Shown piece by piece: positions 1 through 5,432 of a DNA stretch of 7,018 nt. Below the pieces are notes generated by a model. That model searched no databases. It saw only the letters and a list, made by a program, of their open reading frames with translations, and was not told where the DNA came from. Every line of letters starts with the position of its first letter. Position 1 is the first letter of the stretch. Made by a program: the position numbers and the translations under genes. The stretch covers positions 1-7,018 of the forward strand of contig JASHYD010001120.1 of the NCBI GenBank assembly GCA_030043175.1, read 5' to 3'. This DNA comes from Xanthobacteraceae bacterium. GTDB lineage: Bacteria; Pseudomonadota; Alphaproteobacteria; Rhizobiales; Xanthobacteraceae.

Positions 1-442
1 GCCAGTCCTCCGCCACCTCGCCGACGTGGAGTCTAACAGAGCTTTTGGCAGCTTCGTCGAGAACGAGCGCGATATCAAGTGGCTTGCCGATTACCGTTCC
101 TTGCAGCGTCAAGGGCGGTGGCTGGAGTTCCGCGGGCGGTGAAGACTCGTCGTTTGGAGCCGGCGGCGACGCCGGCCCCCGTGGCGGTGGAAGCGGGCGA
201 CGCGACGCCGAAAAGAGCGGCCGTTCGCGCGTAACGGAAAGAAGGTTGATGGGAATTCGCCAAAGGGGATTGCCTTGCGGCGGAGCCTGCCGCAGACTTG
301 GATTTTCAGCGGTGGTCAGCTGCGGTTTAGCGATCGGACCTACCTCATCCGAGCCACTCGGGCCGGCGGAGTCCTGGCCAAGGGCCACACATGCCGAGAA
401 AGAAGTCATTGCCGCGATCACGCAAGCGCAGCGCCTGACCAT
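1..442 (-). CDS. GspN/GspC-like type II secretion-associated protein (N-terminal part)
   Basis: The frame is open from an ATG at 442 to the left edge, giving about 147 residues; the C-terminus lies outside the window. Residues 1-22 form a signal peptide (MVRRCACVIAAM, then a small-residue stretch ending ..VALGQDS), so export to the periplasm is predicted. Around residue 55 comes NPLWRIPINLLSVTRERPLF, then SASRRP and a proline-rich linker (PPPRGPASPPAP..PPAELQPPP), then LTLQGTVIGKPLDIALVLDE and a KSSVRLHVGE segment. This layout (N-P-L-W motif, TRERPLFS-RRP, Pro linker, beta-rich GTV-G domain) matches Bradyrhizobium proteins annotated as general secretion pathway GspN or GspC-like, which contact the secretin. 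The assignment is family recall, not a search. The start is favoured because a TAA lies upstream in frame with no other start codon between, and a weak AGGTGG precedes the ATG. The C-containing end of the signal peptide is a poor lipobox, so a lipoprotein is less likely. The gene may be the first of a secretion gene group to the left. Confidence 0.7.
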   Translation of the reverse strand, partial: MVRRCACVIAAMTSFSACVALGQDSAGPSGSDEVGPIAKPQLTTAENPSLRQAPPQGNPLWRIPINLLSVTRERPLFSASRRPLPPPRGPASPPAPNDESSPPAELQPPPLTLQGTVIGKPLDIALVLDEAAKSSVRLHVGEVAEDW

Positions 443-471
443 TTTGCCACCTACCGCCGTCCCGGCTTTAG

Positions 472-487
472 GGGGCGTTTCCGCCCC
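472..487. other. Short GC-rich hairpin between the two left genes
   Basis: A perfect 6-bp stem, GGGGCG pairing with CGCCCC around a TTTC loop, lies between the GspN-like gene and the end of the ferritin-like gene. It has no clean T-tract on the minus strand. On the plus strand it is followed within 10 bases by ATTTTAT. It could help end minus-strand transcription of the ferritin-like gene, but this is weak. Confidence 0.25.
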
Positions 488-607
488 GCTGTCATTTTAT
501 GCCTGCACGCTCATGTTGCGAACCAGATATTGTCGCGCAGGTTTCGCAAAAGGATTGCTCACCGAGAGCAACCCCACTGTCTGCATCGTCCGAACGGCAT
601 GTCGGGC

Positions 608-1816
608 CTACACGGCGTCGGCCTTCCTCGCCAAATCGAGAATAAAGTTCGTGAAAGCTGGCGATTGACCGATGAAAAGCCCATCTTCAATAAAACCATT
701 GATCGCGTCCGTCGCGGTTATTTGGATAGGACGGATCACTGCACAATGTGGCAGACTGGGATGGATGAATTCGCACGGGACCGGGAAGATCAGGTTGGTC
801 TGGAGCAGAGGATTGACGGTGCCTTGAGCATCGATCACGTCGAAATTCGGGAACGTCAAACCGTTGGTTGGGTCGGTCACCGGAGCAATCGGCGGCTGCA
901 CGCTGTTGCCCGAGAAATCTACCCACTCCAGGAAATGGCAGATCTCGTCGCCGCCGATCCCGAGAGTGATCCTCAGCACTTCGGGGCTCGTCACCTTCTG
1001 GCTGAGTGAAGCATAGAGGCTGCTGCCGGCTTGCTCGATGAACCCAAAATGGAACGCAGCGGTGTTGGCGATTACCTGGATATGGTTTGGCGACGTGAAA
1101 TCCGTGTTGTTCCGGGGGATCGCAGTGAACTGCCCATTGAAAAGGGCAGGCAACGCCTGAGGAAACGTGGCGCCAAAATCGGGGTTCGTGGTACTGCGAT
1201 AGCGGATGTACCAGCTCGTATCAACGCTGAGCTTCGTCAAGTTGGTCAATCGGCCGATCTGCTTGGCGCCCGTCGCCTGGCTGCTTGGCAACGTGCGAAA
1301 TTGATCGAGGTTCACCGGCGCTGCGCCCACAGAAACCAAATACGCGTTGAGGAAGGAGGCGTGGCTCTGCTCGTCGCCTGTATTGCTGGAAATATATTGC
1401 GGGCCGTCGGGATCGAGGTTCATGAAGGCCGCCTGATAGCTGTTCATCGGTGTAAACGACGGGTTTGCCTCCACTGGGAGCTGGCCAGGAGTGAGCCCCC
1501 CCAACTCGGCATACTGCTGCCACAGGTCGGCTTCGATCAGCTCCGCCGCCGCCAACAGCCTCAGAATGTCGATGTCTCCCGAACTCAGGCCGTGGGCCGC
1601 GCTCGCCGGGCCTCGAGAGGAAAAGAGAGCGCCGGTCGACAAGGCCACGCCCGCTAATCCGAAGCTCTTCAGAAAGCGGCGGCGCCGATTCACGATTGGT
1701 TTGTTTGGCGCCGCCGCTTTTTTCGTGGCGCTGGACTCTACATAAGTGGCTGAGGCGTCCTTGATGAACGACCGCGAATTTGTTCCAGTTTGCGTCTCAT
1801 CCGAAACATCGCTCAT
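608..1816 (-). CDS. Tat-exported ferritin-like domain protein
   Basis: This is a 402-residue protein. After an unusually long hydrophilic N-terminus of about 43 residues comes a twin-arginine signal, RRRRFLKSFGLAGVAL (residues 44-59), with a probable cleavage site after ASA (about 73), so folded export to the periplasm is predicted. The mature part resembles the ferritin-like domain (Ferritin_2) family. Helix 1 holds AAELIEADLW (E92, E95), helix 2 has DEQSH with ExxH (E149, H152), helix 3 has FHFGFIEQA (H256, E261) and helix 4 has GDEICHF with a second ExxH (E291, H294). This pattern of Glu residues and two ExxH pairs is what a carboxylate-bridged diiron site in a four-helix bundle uses, so iron or manganese binding is plausible. 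The reaction is unknown for this family; oxidative-stress or desiccation roles have been proposed for relatives. The start ATG is preceded by a good Shine-Dalgarno, AAAGGAG, seven bases upstream. It seems to be a single-gene unit with its own long leader. Confidence 0.85.
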   Translation of the reverse strand: MSDVSDETQTGTNSRSFIKDASATYVESSATKKAAAPNKPIVNRRRRFLKSFGLAGVALSTGALFSSRGPASAAHGLSSGDIDILRLLAAAELIEADLWQQYAELGGLTPGQLPVEANPSFTPMNSYQAAFMNLDPDGPQYISSNTGDEQSHASFLNAYLVSVGAAPVNLDQFRTLPSSQATGAKQIGRLTNLTKLSVDTSWYIRYRSTTNPDFGATFPQALPALFNGQFTAIPRNNTDFTSPNHIQVIANTAAFHFGFIEQAGSSLYASLSQKVTSPEVLRITLGIGGDEICHFLEWVDFSGNSVQPPIAPVTDPTNGLTFPNFDVIDAQGTVNPLLQTNLIFPVPCEFIHPSLPHCAVIRPIQITATDAINGFIEDGLFIGQSPAFTNFILDLARKADAV

Positions 1817-1823
1817 GGTCTTT

Positions 1824-1830
1824 CTCCTTT
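1824..1830 (-). promoter_or_regulatory. Ribosome binding site of the ferritin-like gene
   Basis: On the minus strand AAAGGAG stands seven bases before the ATG at 1816, which fixes the start. A very similar GAAAGGA core recurs 22 bases upstream as part of the tandem repeat described separately. Confidence 0.7.
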
Positions 1831-1870
1831 CGGAACGTTGAGTTGATCCTTTCGGATCGTTGGGTTGACT
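1827..1870. repeat. Two-unit 22-bp tandem repeat in the leader of the ferritin-like gene
   Basis: Units 1827-1848 and 1849-1870 match at 18 of 22 positions. On the plus strand both begin CTTTCGGA, continue CGTTG.GTTGA and differ only at unit positions 9, 15, 21 and 22. Read along the ferritin-like mRNA, each unit ends in CCGAAAG followed by GA, so the Shine-Dalgarno-like core is duplicated. The repeat could be a paired protein-binding site, a leader element affecting ribosome loading, or a chance slippage duplication. Confidence 0.75.
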
Positions 1871-1979
1871 AAAACCGATCGCTCTTATTCGAAAGCTTAG
1901 AGATTGCGGGGCCTTCTAACCGCTGCCGTCATCAATCGACGACCTCCAGCGGAGCCGCAGGTAAATGATTGGGCTCATA

Positions 1980-2024
1980 AAATGGGCTTAAAAGCGACCA
2001 AAACGATTGGATGAAAGCCCATTT
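1980..2024. promoter_or_regulatory. Perfect 10-bp inverted repeat upstream of the ferritin-like gene
   Basis: AAATGGGCTT at 1980-1989 is exactly mirrored by AAGCCCATTT at 2015-2024, with a 25-base A/T-rich spacer. A third related TTGGGCTCAT lies just downstream at about 1969-1978. It is placed 165-210 bases upstream of the ATG at 1816, where an operator or promoter region would be expected. On the minus strand TATGAG near 1975, with TTGGTC 16 bases upstream, is a weak -10/-35 candidate. No known regulator motif was recognised. Confidence 0.4.
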
Positions 2025-2164
2025 CTTTAACTTTATCAAACCAAAGACCGGTTAATGCACATCCAAAACTCTACAAGAGACGCCGGCGCGACCATTGAAC
2101 GCCCACTTTTGCGAAAACACGAAGGCTATTCCAATTCCCGTCCCTAGCTACTTTCTGGCGCCCC

Positions 2165-2256
2165 CACCGTCAGGCTGGCCTGATATCGATCGCGATCTTT
2201 GGCGCAGTGGTGATAGCGCTGCCGTTGGCTGTTACGAACTGCGTGCCCGGACTTGG
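2165..2256. repeat. Interspersed repeat R2, copy a
   Basis: This 92-bp stretch matches 3455-3548 at roughly 89 percent by hand alignment: about eight substitutions and two single-base gaps. It begins CACCGTCAGGCTGG, passes through the palindromic core GATATCGATCGCGATC and ends CCCGGACTTGG. Copy a lacks one base after CAGGCTGG compared with copy b, which shifts every reading frame. On the minus strand both copies can be read as PGT.F.TA.GSAITT..KIAIDI, the only long stretch conserved at protein level. I do not recognise a family. The substitution pattern does not clearly show which strand, if any, is coding. Confidence 0.8.
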
Positions 2257-2322
2257 CAGCGGTCGCCAGCAACAGCGGGATCGATTTTCGTCCGAATGAT
2301 TTGCGCCATAGTAGAGTCTCAT
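2170..2322 (-). CDS. Possible small protein or gene remnant of unknown function
   Basis: This 50-residue reading frame starts MRLYYGANHSDENRS, has a PLPSPGTQF.TA middle, and ends KIAIDIRPA. It has an unusually good ribosome site for this region (GGGAGGAG, five bases before the ATG). Its C-terminal half is repeat R2a, and the single-base gap relative to R2b is what ends it: in the other copy the same frame continues past ..KIAIDISASLTV. That favours a decayed remnant over a working gene, though the Shine-Dalgarno keeps a small gene possible. There is no membrane segment, signal peptide or known motif. Confidence 0.25.
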   Translation of the reverse strand: MRLYYGANHSDENRSRCCWRPLPSPGTQFVTANGSAITTAPKIAIDIRPA

Positions 2323-2370
2323 CGAAACTCCTCCCTTGATCCAACTTTCCGGTTCCGGTGCGGTATCCCG

Positions 2371-2570
2371 CGCGTGACTCGCGGACAATGTGGATCGCTA
2401 CTCCTTCATTGTAACGGGCTTTCGCCGTATATCTCGACCGGCCTTTCCCGGCGCAGCCTGGTCAATGGCTAACCCGTGCCCTTCACGTTGTTTGCGCTCC
2501 TGCAATTGAACGCAATAAGTAGTGGCATTAGGCGGAATGAATTCCAATAGCCCGAAGGCATTATTCCTGT
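2371..2570 (-). repeat. Interspersed repeat R1, copy a (mobile-element flank remnant)
   Basis: This stretch of about 200 bp aligns with 4515-4716. The best-conserved blocks are TGACTCG..G.CAATGTGGATC, TACTCCTTCATTGTAAC, and TTCCAATAGCCCGAA near the far end. On the minus strand its 3' part contains the ATGAAGGAGTA block, equivalent to a YNEGV..HI.PES reading frame in copy b. Short frames with that motif are, to my recollection, often found just upstream of group II intron reverse transcriptase genes and in related mobile-element flanks of Proteobacteria. No reverse transcriptase is present here, so this would be an orphan flank. Confidence 0.6.
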
Positions 2571-2638
2571 GCCGCCGCGGCGCTGTTGGTCTAGCAGTTG
2601 GGAGCCGCCGACGCAGGCTGCGAAACATACTGCGCCGG

Positions 2639-2722
2639 CAAACCTTGCCGCGCATCGGTCTGGAGGCTGGACCGCTCTCGCAATGGCTTTATGCGACGAT
2701 GCGCCAGGCTGAGCTCGCGGTG
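2639..2722 (+). pseudogene. IS110-family transposase fragment
   Basis: About 28 codons read TLPRIGLEAGPLSQWLYATM, then RQAELAV. The IGLEAGPLSQWLYA signature is typical of the N-terminal catalytic (RuvC-like) part of one IS110 subgroup, where it is normally followed by ..V.LETRHV. Here the match stops abruptly and the frame continues into unrelated HGRYTK-type sequence, so more than 90 percent of the transposase is missing. It is non-functional. Neither end of the insertion sequence can be seen. Confidence 0.7.
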
Positions 2723-2842
2723 CCCGAAGGTGAGCGCAACGGAAATTTTCGCCATGGCCGCTACACAAAACAAATCGTGGAGCTGCACGCCGCCGTGCGT
2801 CAGTTGGTCCGTGAAGCGAAGGCACTCATCAGGTTGTCTTGA
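2723..2842 (+). pseudogene. HGRYTK-type small protein, C-terminal remnant
   Basis: About 39 codons ending in TGA contain GERNGNFRHGRYTK followed by a charged helix (ELHAAVRQLVREAKALIRLS). Small rhizobial proteins of phage- or plasmid-like character carry G-N-x-HGRYT-(K/R)-E-A followed by such a helix; their function is not known. The normal N-terminus (usually several Gly/Pro/Lys residues) is replaced in frame by the IS110 fragment, which makes a chimeric open frame that has no recognisable start of its own. Confidence 0.5.
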
Positions 2843-2880
2843 GCCCTGATGAGTTAGCGCGTTTTCTGGAGGCGGCGTCG
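2824..2880 (+). pseudogene. Tyrosine recombinase (integrase) fragment
   Basis: In another frame, overlapping the end of the HGRYTK remnant, about 19 codons read THQVVLSPDELARFLEAASG. The pattern VLSP(D/E)E(L/V)ARFLEA marks the start of the catalytic domain in integrases of transposon and phage type. The expected continuation (..A..YAAGLRVSE..) is absent. It is too short to be certain, but the order and spacing of residues are characteristic. Confidence 0.45.
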
Positions 2881-2934
2881 GGCAACCCACCGTACGGAAT
2901 GAGACGGGGGACGATGAAGGGAGCAGCCGACAAT

Positions 2935-3141
2935 CCGCATTTTCGAGAGAAACGTCTTCTTATCGCTCCCGGGCGCAGAGCGCACATAAACGGTGTGCAA
3001 ACGATCACCATCCCGGTTCAACAGGCTAACGGTCCCAGCCATCGCCTGCTCATACCCGCCCTCAACAGTCAACACACACGCGCCATCGATACCAACGAGG
3101 TTGCCCTTTGCTGATCCATTTTCCAGACCGCAAAAAAGGGG
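2935..3141 (-). pseudogene. ISKra4-like transposase fragment
   Basis: About 69 codons on the minus strand read PLFCGLENGSAKGNLVGIDG, then AC.LTVEGGYEQAMAGTVSLLN, then RDGDRLHTVYVRSAPGSDKKTF and LSKMR. The pattern (V-G-x-D-G-x-C, GY.QAM.GT.SL, DRxG(E/D)RLHT.Y...AP..GK.TF) corresponds to the region around the first catalytic aspartate of ISKra4-family transposases. Both flanks break off: nothing of the MEREI...ADGA segment follows, and the N-terminal zinc-binding region is missing. The fragment is inverted relative to the three scraps to its left. Confidence 0.6.
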
Positions 3142-3454
3142 TCGCCTTCCACGTCATGCTGCTGCAGCGCTTCCTTCATGATTGCTGTCCCAGCGTGATT
3201 GCTCTGACATCTGCGCTCGGTTGATCATCGGATAGTGACGTTCGAGAAAGATAGCCGGATCGTGGTCCTATCTCTCCCGGCACCGGTGCAGCACCCTCGA
3301 GTCCGGCTCCTTTTGCGCTAGCCCCGTTACCCCATCTACAGGCGATTTGCGATTGGGTACCGTTGATTCGACTCGCGTTTTTAGGCTGGCGCGCCCCGAA
3401 AATGCAGTTGTCCGCCGCGAGTTGGGAAAGTAGGGCTAAAATATTTCGTTCGTG
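3142..3454. other. No recognisable gene
   Basis: This 313-bp stretch holds minus-strand frames (for example one continuing from R2b to a stop near 3176) but no motif, start or composition that I can support as a gene. The frame from R2b runs through LTVHERNILALLSQL and then low-complexity Ala/Gly/Pro/Ser-rich sequence. It may be further element debris. Confidence 0.5.
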
Positions 3455-3548
3455 CACCGTCAGGCTGGCGCTGATATCGATCGCGATCTTTGACGGAGTG
3501 GTGATAGCGCTGCCATCGGCTGTTGCGAATTTAGTGCCCGGACCTTGG
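3455..3548. repeat. Interspersed repeat R2, copy b
   Basis: The second copy of the 92-94-bp repeat lies in the same orientation as copy a. It overlaps the 3' end of the GAF-LuxR gene: codons 304-331 and the stop are inside it. Sequence similarity ends sharply on both sides (CACCGTCAGG on the left, GGACCTTGG on the right). Confidence 0.8.
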
Positions 3549-4455
3549 ATTTCGTTGGTGGAGTGCCTGTCTTCTTCCACGACCTAACGCCACCGCTCGG
3601 GAAATCAATCGAACCTTTGTACACCTTTGATGCGAAAAGAGCTGCTTGAGTTCGACTCTTAAGCTTCAACGATCGCAAAATCGCCGATACATGTAGCTTT
3701 ATGGTATTGGGTGAGCGACAAAGTATCCTTGCAATCTCCTTGTTAGTTTTACCTTCGCCCAGAAGCTGTAGGATTTCCATGTGGCGCTTGCTAAGCGTAT
3801 TCTTGACGTGACGATGATGCTCCCGCGCAAGTAGCGCGTTATCTTTTGCCAATTCCAGAATATGTCTGGCGTTTTCGCGCAGGGCGATCTCGCTCTCGAT
3901 AATGCCGGAGAGGTCCTGCATTAGCGCGATGTCGTCCTTCGACCAGGGGCGCGGCTTCGGAGCGATGGCGCAGAACGACCCCAATATCTCGCCGTTAGGC
4001 GCTGAGACTGGAACGCCCAGGTAGGCGATCACGCCAAGTTCGGAAACGGCGCGATTGTCAGCAACGAGGGGCTCCGTCCGCGCATCCTCGATCGCAAGAT
4101 ATTTCTCGGAGGTAACGACATGTTGGCAAAAAGAGTGCGAAAGAGGTGTCTGACGCGCACTTGCCCATGGCTCAGGCAGCCCGCAACTGCTTTTGAAGAA
4201 CTGCCGATCTGCATCAACCAAACTGAGGAGCGCCACCTCCGTGCCTAGCAGCCGACACGCCAATCGAGTGACTCGATCGAATTCGAGCTCGGGGAGCGTA
4301 TCAAGAATTTTCGTGCGTTGCAGCGCGGAAAGCCTTTTGGCCGAGACTACTGCTGGGTTCAGCTTTTTGCAATGATCGTTATGCAACGATTTGGCCGACC
4401 AGAACTCGTTTACTACGCTCTCGCTCGTTTCGACTGCTTTTTCGGAAATGTCCAT
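3460..4455 (-). CDS. GAF domain LuxR-family transcriptional regulator
   Basis: This is a 331-residue cytoplasmic regulator. Residues about 50-192 form a GAF sensor domain (ILDTLPELEFDRVTRLA at its start, LLSLVDADRQFFKS, LSHSFCQHVV, LGVPV..NGEILGSFCAI, WS.DDIALMQDL). Residues 193-217 form a charged helical linker, and 219-277 a LuxR/GerE helix-turn-helix with the usual landmarks LSKRHMEILQLLGEGKTNKE, IA..L..SPNTIKLHVS.IL and LKLKSRTQAALFA. No receiver domain or phosphoacceptor is present, so it probably senses a ligand, redox state or light via GAF; the ligand is unknown. The start ATG is preceded by AAGGA at nine bases. The protein normally needs to end shortly after the HTH; here it continues for about 50 residues (KGSIDFPSGG..), the last 28 read from repeat R2, giving a Ser/Arg/Ala-rich tail. 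Its upstream region consists of repeat R1. Target genes cannot be told from the window. Confidence 0.85.
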   Translation of the reverse strand: MDISEKAVETSESVVNEFWSAKSLHNDHCKKLNPAVVSAKRLSALQRTKILDTLPELEFDRVTRLACRLLGTEVALLSLVDADRQFFKSSCGLPEPWASARQTPLSHSFCQHVVTSEKYLAIEDARTEPLVADNRAVSELGVIAYLGVPVSAPNGEILGSFCAIAPKPRPWSKDDIALMQDLSGIIESEIALRENARHILELAKDNALLAREHHRHVKNTLSKRHMEILQLLGEGKTNKEIARILCRSPNTIKLHVSAILRSLKLKSRTQAALFASKVYKGSIDFPSGGVRSWKKTGTPPTKSKVRALNSQQPMAALSPLRQRSRSISAPA

Positions 4456-4514
4456 TTTATGGGGTCCTTGTGTTCATATCGCCCTCTGTTCGCGCACGCC
4501 TCGCGGCAGTCTCT

Positions 4515-4716
4515 CGCGCATGACTCGGGGCCAATGTGGATCGGTACTCCTTCATTGTAACTGACCTTCACCTCTATCTCCTGCTGGTCTTTCCCCGCGC
4601 ACCGGGGCTCGATGGTTGACCGGTGCGCTTGACATTATTGGCACTCCAACTGCTGATCCAAAGTAAGTGGTCGCATTCGGCCGAACCAATTCCAATAGCC
4701 CGAATGGACTATTTTC
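4515..4716 (-). repeat. Interspersed repeat R1, copy b, with VSYNEGV-type frame
   Basis: The partner of 2371-2570 lies about 60 bp upstream of the LuxR start. On the minus strand GAGGTGAAG opens a frame reading VSYNEGVPIHIGPESCARD, then CREACANRGRY and on towards the LuxR start. The motif SYxEGV..HIGPESC..(D/R)REA is, from memory, common in short rhizobial frames that precede group II intron reverse transcriptases; the usual continuation (EALTGxRAGxxLSRE) is lost here. It must also contain or adjoin the LuxR promoter, although no clear -35/-10 pair was seen. Confidence 0.6.
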
Positions 4717-4852
4717 ACCTCCAAAACAGCCGTACGGGCTCGCACTGGCGTCACCGGCACTTGGGGCGCCGGACTCTTTTGGTCCTACCCGGTTTCGTGG
4801 AGAGGTCAGGCCTGGGATTAGAGTATCTGATTTGACCGCATTCTGTCCTCCT

Positions 4853-5077
4853 TCTCTTATCCTCTCGATCGCCCCTGCCAAGTCATGGATGCGAGACTTT
4901 CGCAGCGGAAAATATGCCGACACAGCTGAGATCGCCCGACAGTTTCAGCTCAATGAGGCCCATGTCCGCCGGATCCTGCGGTTCGACTATCTGGCGCCCG
5001 ACGTTGTTGAGACGATCGTCGATGGTCGCCAGCCCCGATCGATGACCGTGAGGCGTCTGCTTCAAGGCGTACCCTGA
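4853..5077 (+). pseudogene. C-terminal remnant of a large serine recombinase
   Basis: About 74 codons ending in TGA read LILSIAPAKSWMRDFRSGKY, AD.AEIARQFQLNEAHVRRIL, RFDYLAPDVVETIVDGRQP and RSMTVRRLLQGVP. This is the conserved extreme C-terminus of rhizobial recombinase family proteins (a resolvase-type site-specific recombinase), with the helix-turn-helix-like EIA...N..YV.R.L segment and LAPDIVE.I.DGRQP. The N-terminal catalytic serine domain and the Recombinase domain, which would take about 450 residues, are missing. The open frame continues upstream into repeat R1, with no start specific to it. It is a decayed fragment, probably not expressed. Confidence 0.75.
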
Positions 5078-5377
5078 GTTTGGGCCGCCCAGCGCACCGT
5101 ATTCGGGTTCGCCCGCTGAATTTCTAACGAGCGTATCATCACTATGCGGCTTCGCAATGATCATGGGCCGTATTGCCGGGTGCTCGGCACTGCTTGACCG
5201 CGTTGCTGCACTTATGAAGACGAGATACGAAAATTGGCCCTCGGAGACAGACGCCGAATTCGGGGTCTTCGTCCTTGGTTTTGCGATACGGAGACCGCGC
5301 CGCACGTAACAAAGGCCGCGTGTTCGCACCCATTTCGCTCTGAACCGCAAAATTGCGTAAAAATAACGACTTGCTAG
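5078..5377. other. No recognisable gene
   Basis: About 300 bp between the recombinase remnant and the bufferin operon terminator hold no supported gene. A minus-strand frame (about 155 codons, start near 5350) runs back through the recombinase remnant. It has no motif and is Arg/Ser/Ala-rich, as expected of a shadow. A small hairpin-like CGCAAAATTGCG followed by TAAAAAT is present near 5347-5364. Confidence 0.5.
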
Positions 5378-5432
5378 CTGACGCCCAGGCTGCCGCTCGC
5401 CAAAGGACCGACTTCGCAGAGCCTGGCGTCAG
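5378..5432 (-). terminator. Long-loop hairpin at the end of the bufferin operon
   Basis: CTGACGCCCAGGCT (5378-5391) pairs with AGCCTGGCGTCAG (5420-5432) with one bulged C and a 28-base loop. The DoxX stop codon (TGA, 5429-5431) lies in the stem. On the minus strand a TTATTTTT run occurs only about 12 bases after the stem, so it is an imperfect intrinsic terminator or an mRNA 3'-end stabiliser. Confidence 0.45.

Noticed and set aside
45..668. Plus-strand 207-codon frame at the left edge
   Set aside because: It is antisense to the GspN-like gene, whose signal peptide and NPLW/TRERPLF motifs make the minus strand the coding one.
275..1009. Long plus-strand frame (244 codons) opposite the ferritin-like gene
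   Set aside because: It lies largely antisense to a gene with a clear Tat signal and diiron motifs; its protein is Arg/His-rich with no motif, as shadow frames in GC-rich DNA are.
1831..1865. EcfG-type promoter (GGAAC and CGTT elements) in the tandem repeat
   Set aside because: GGAAC is followed by CGTT after 21 bases instead of 16-17, and it points away from the ferritin-like gene.
3176..3580. Minus-strand 134-codon frame overlapping the LuxR 3' end
   Set aside because: Only the R2-derived part is conserved between copies; the rest is low-complexity and it overlaps the well-supported LuxR gene, so it is not listed as a gene.
2095..5077. CRISPR array or retron in the repeat-rich middle region
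   Set aside because: Repeats occur only twice, are long and unevenly spaced, and no reverse transcriptase or Cas protein is encoded.
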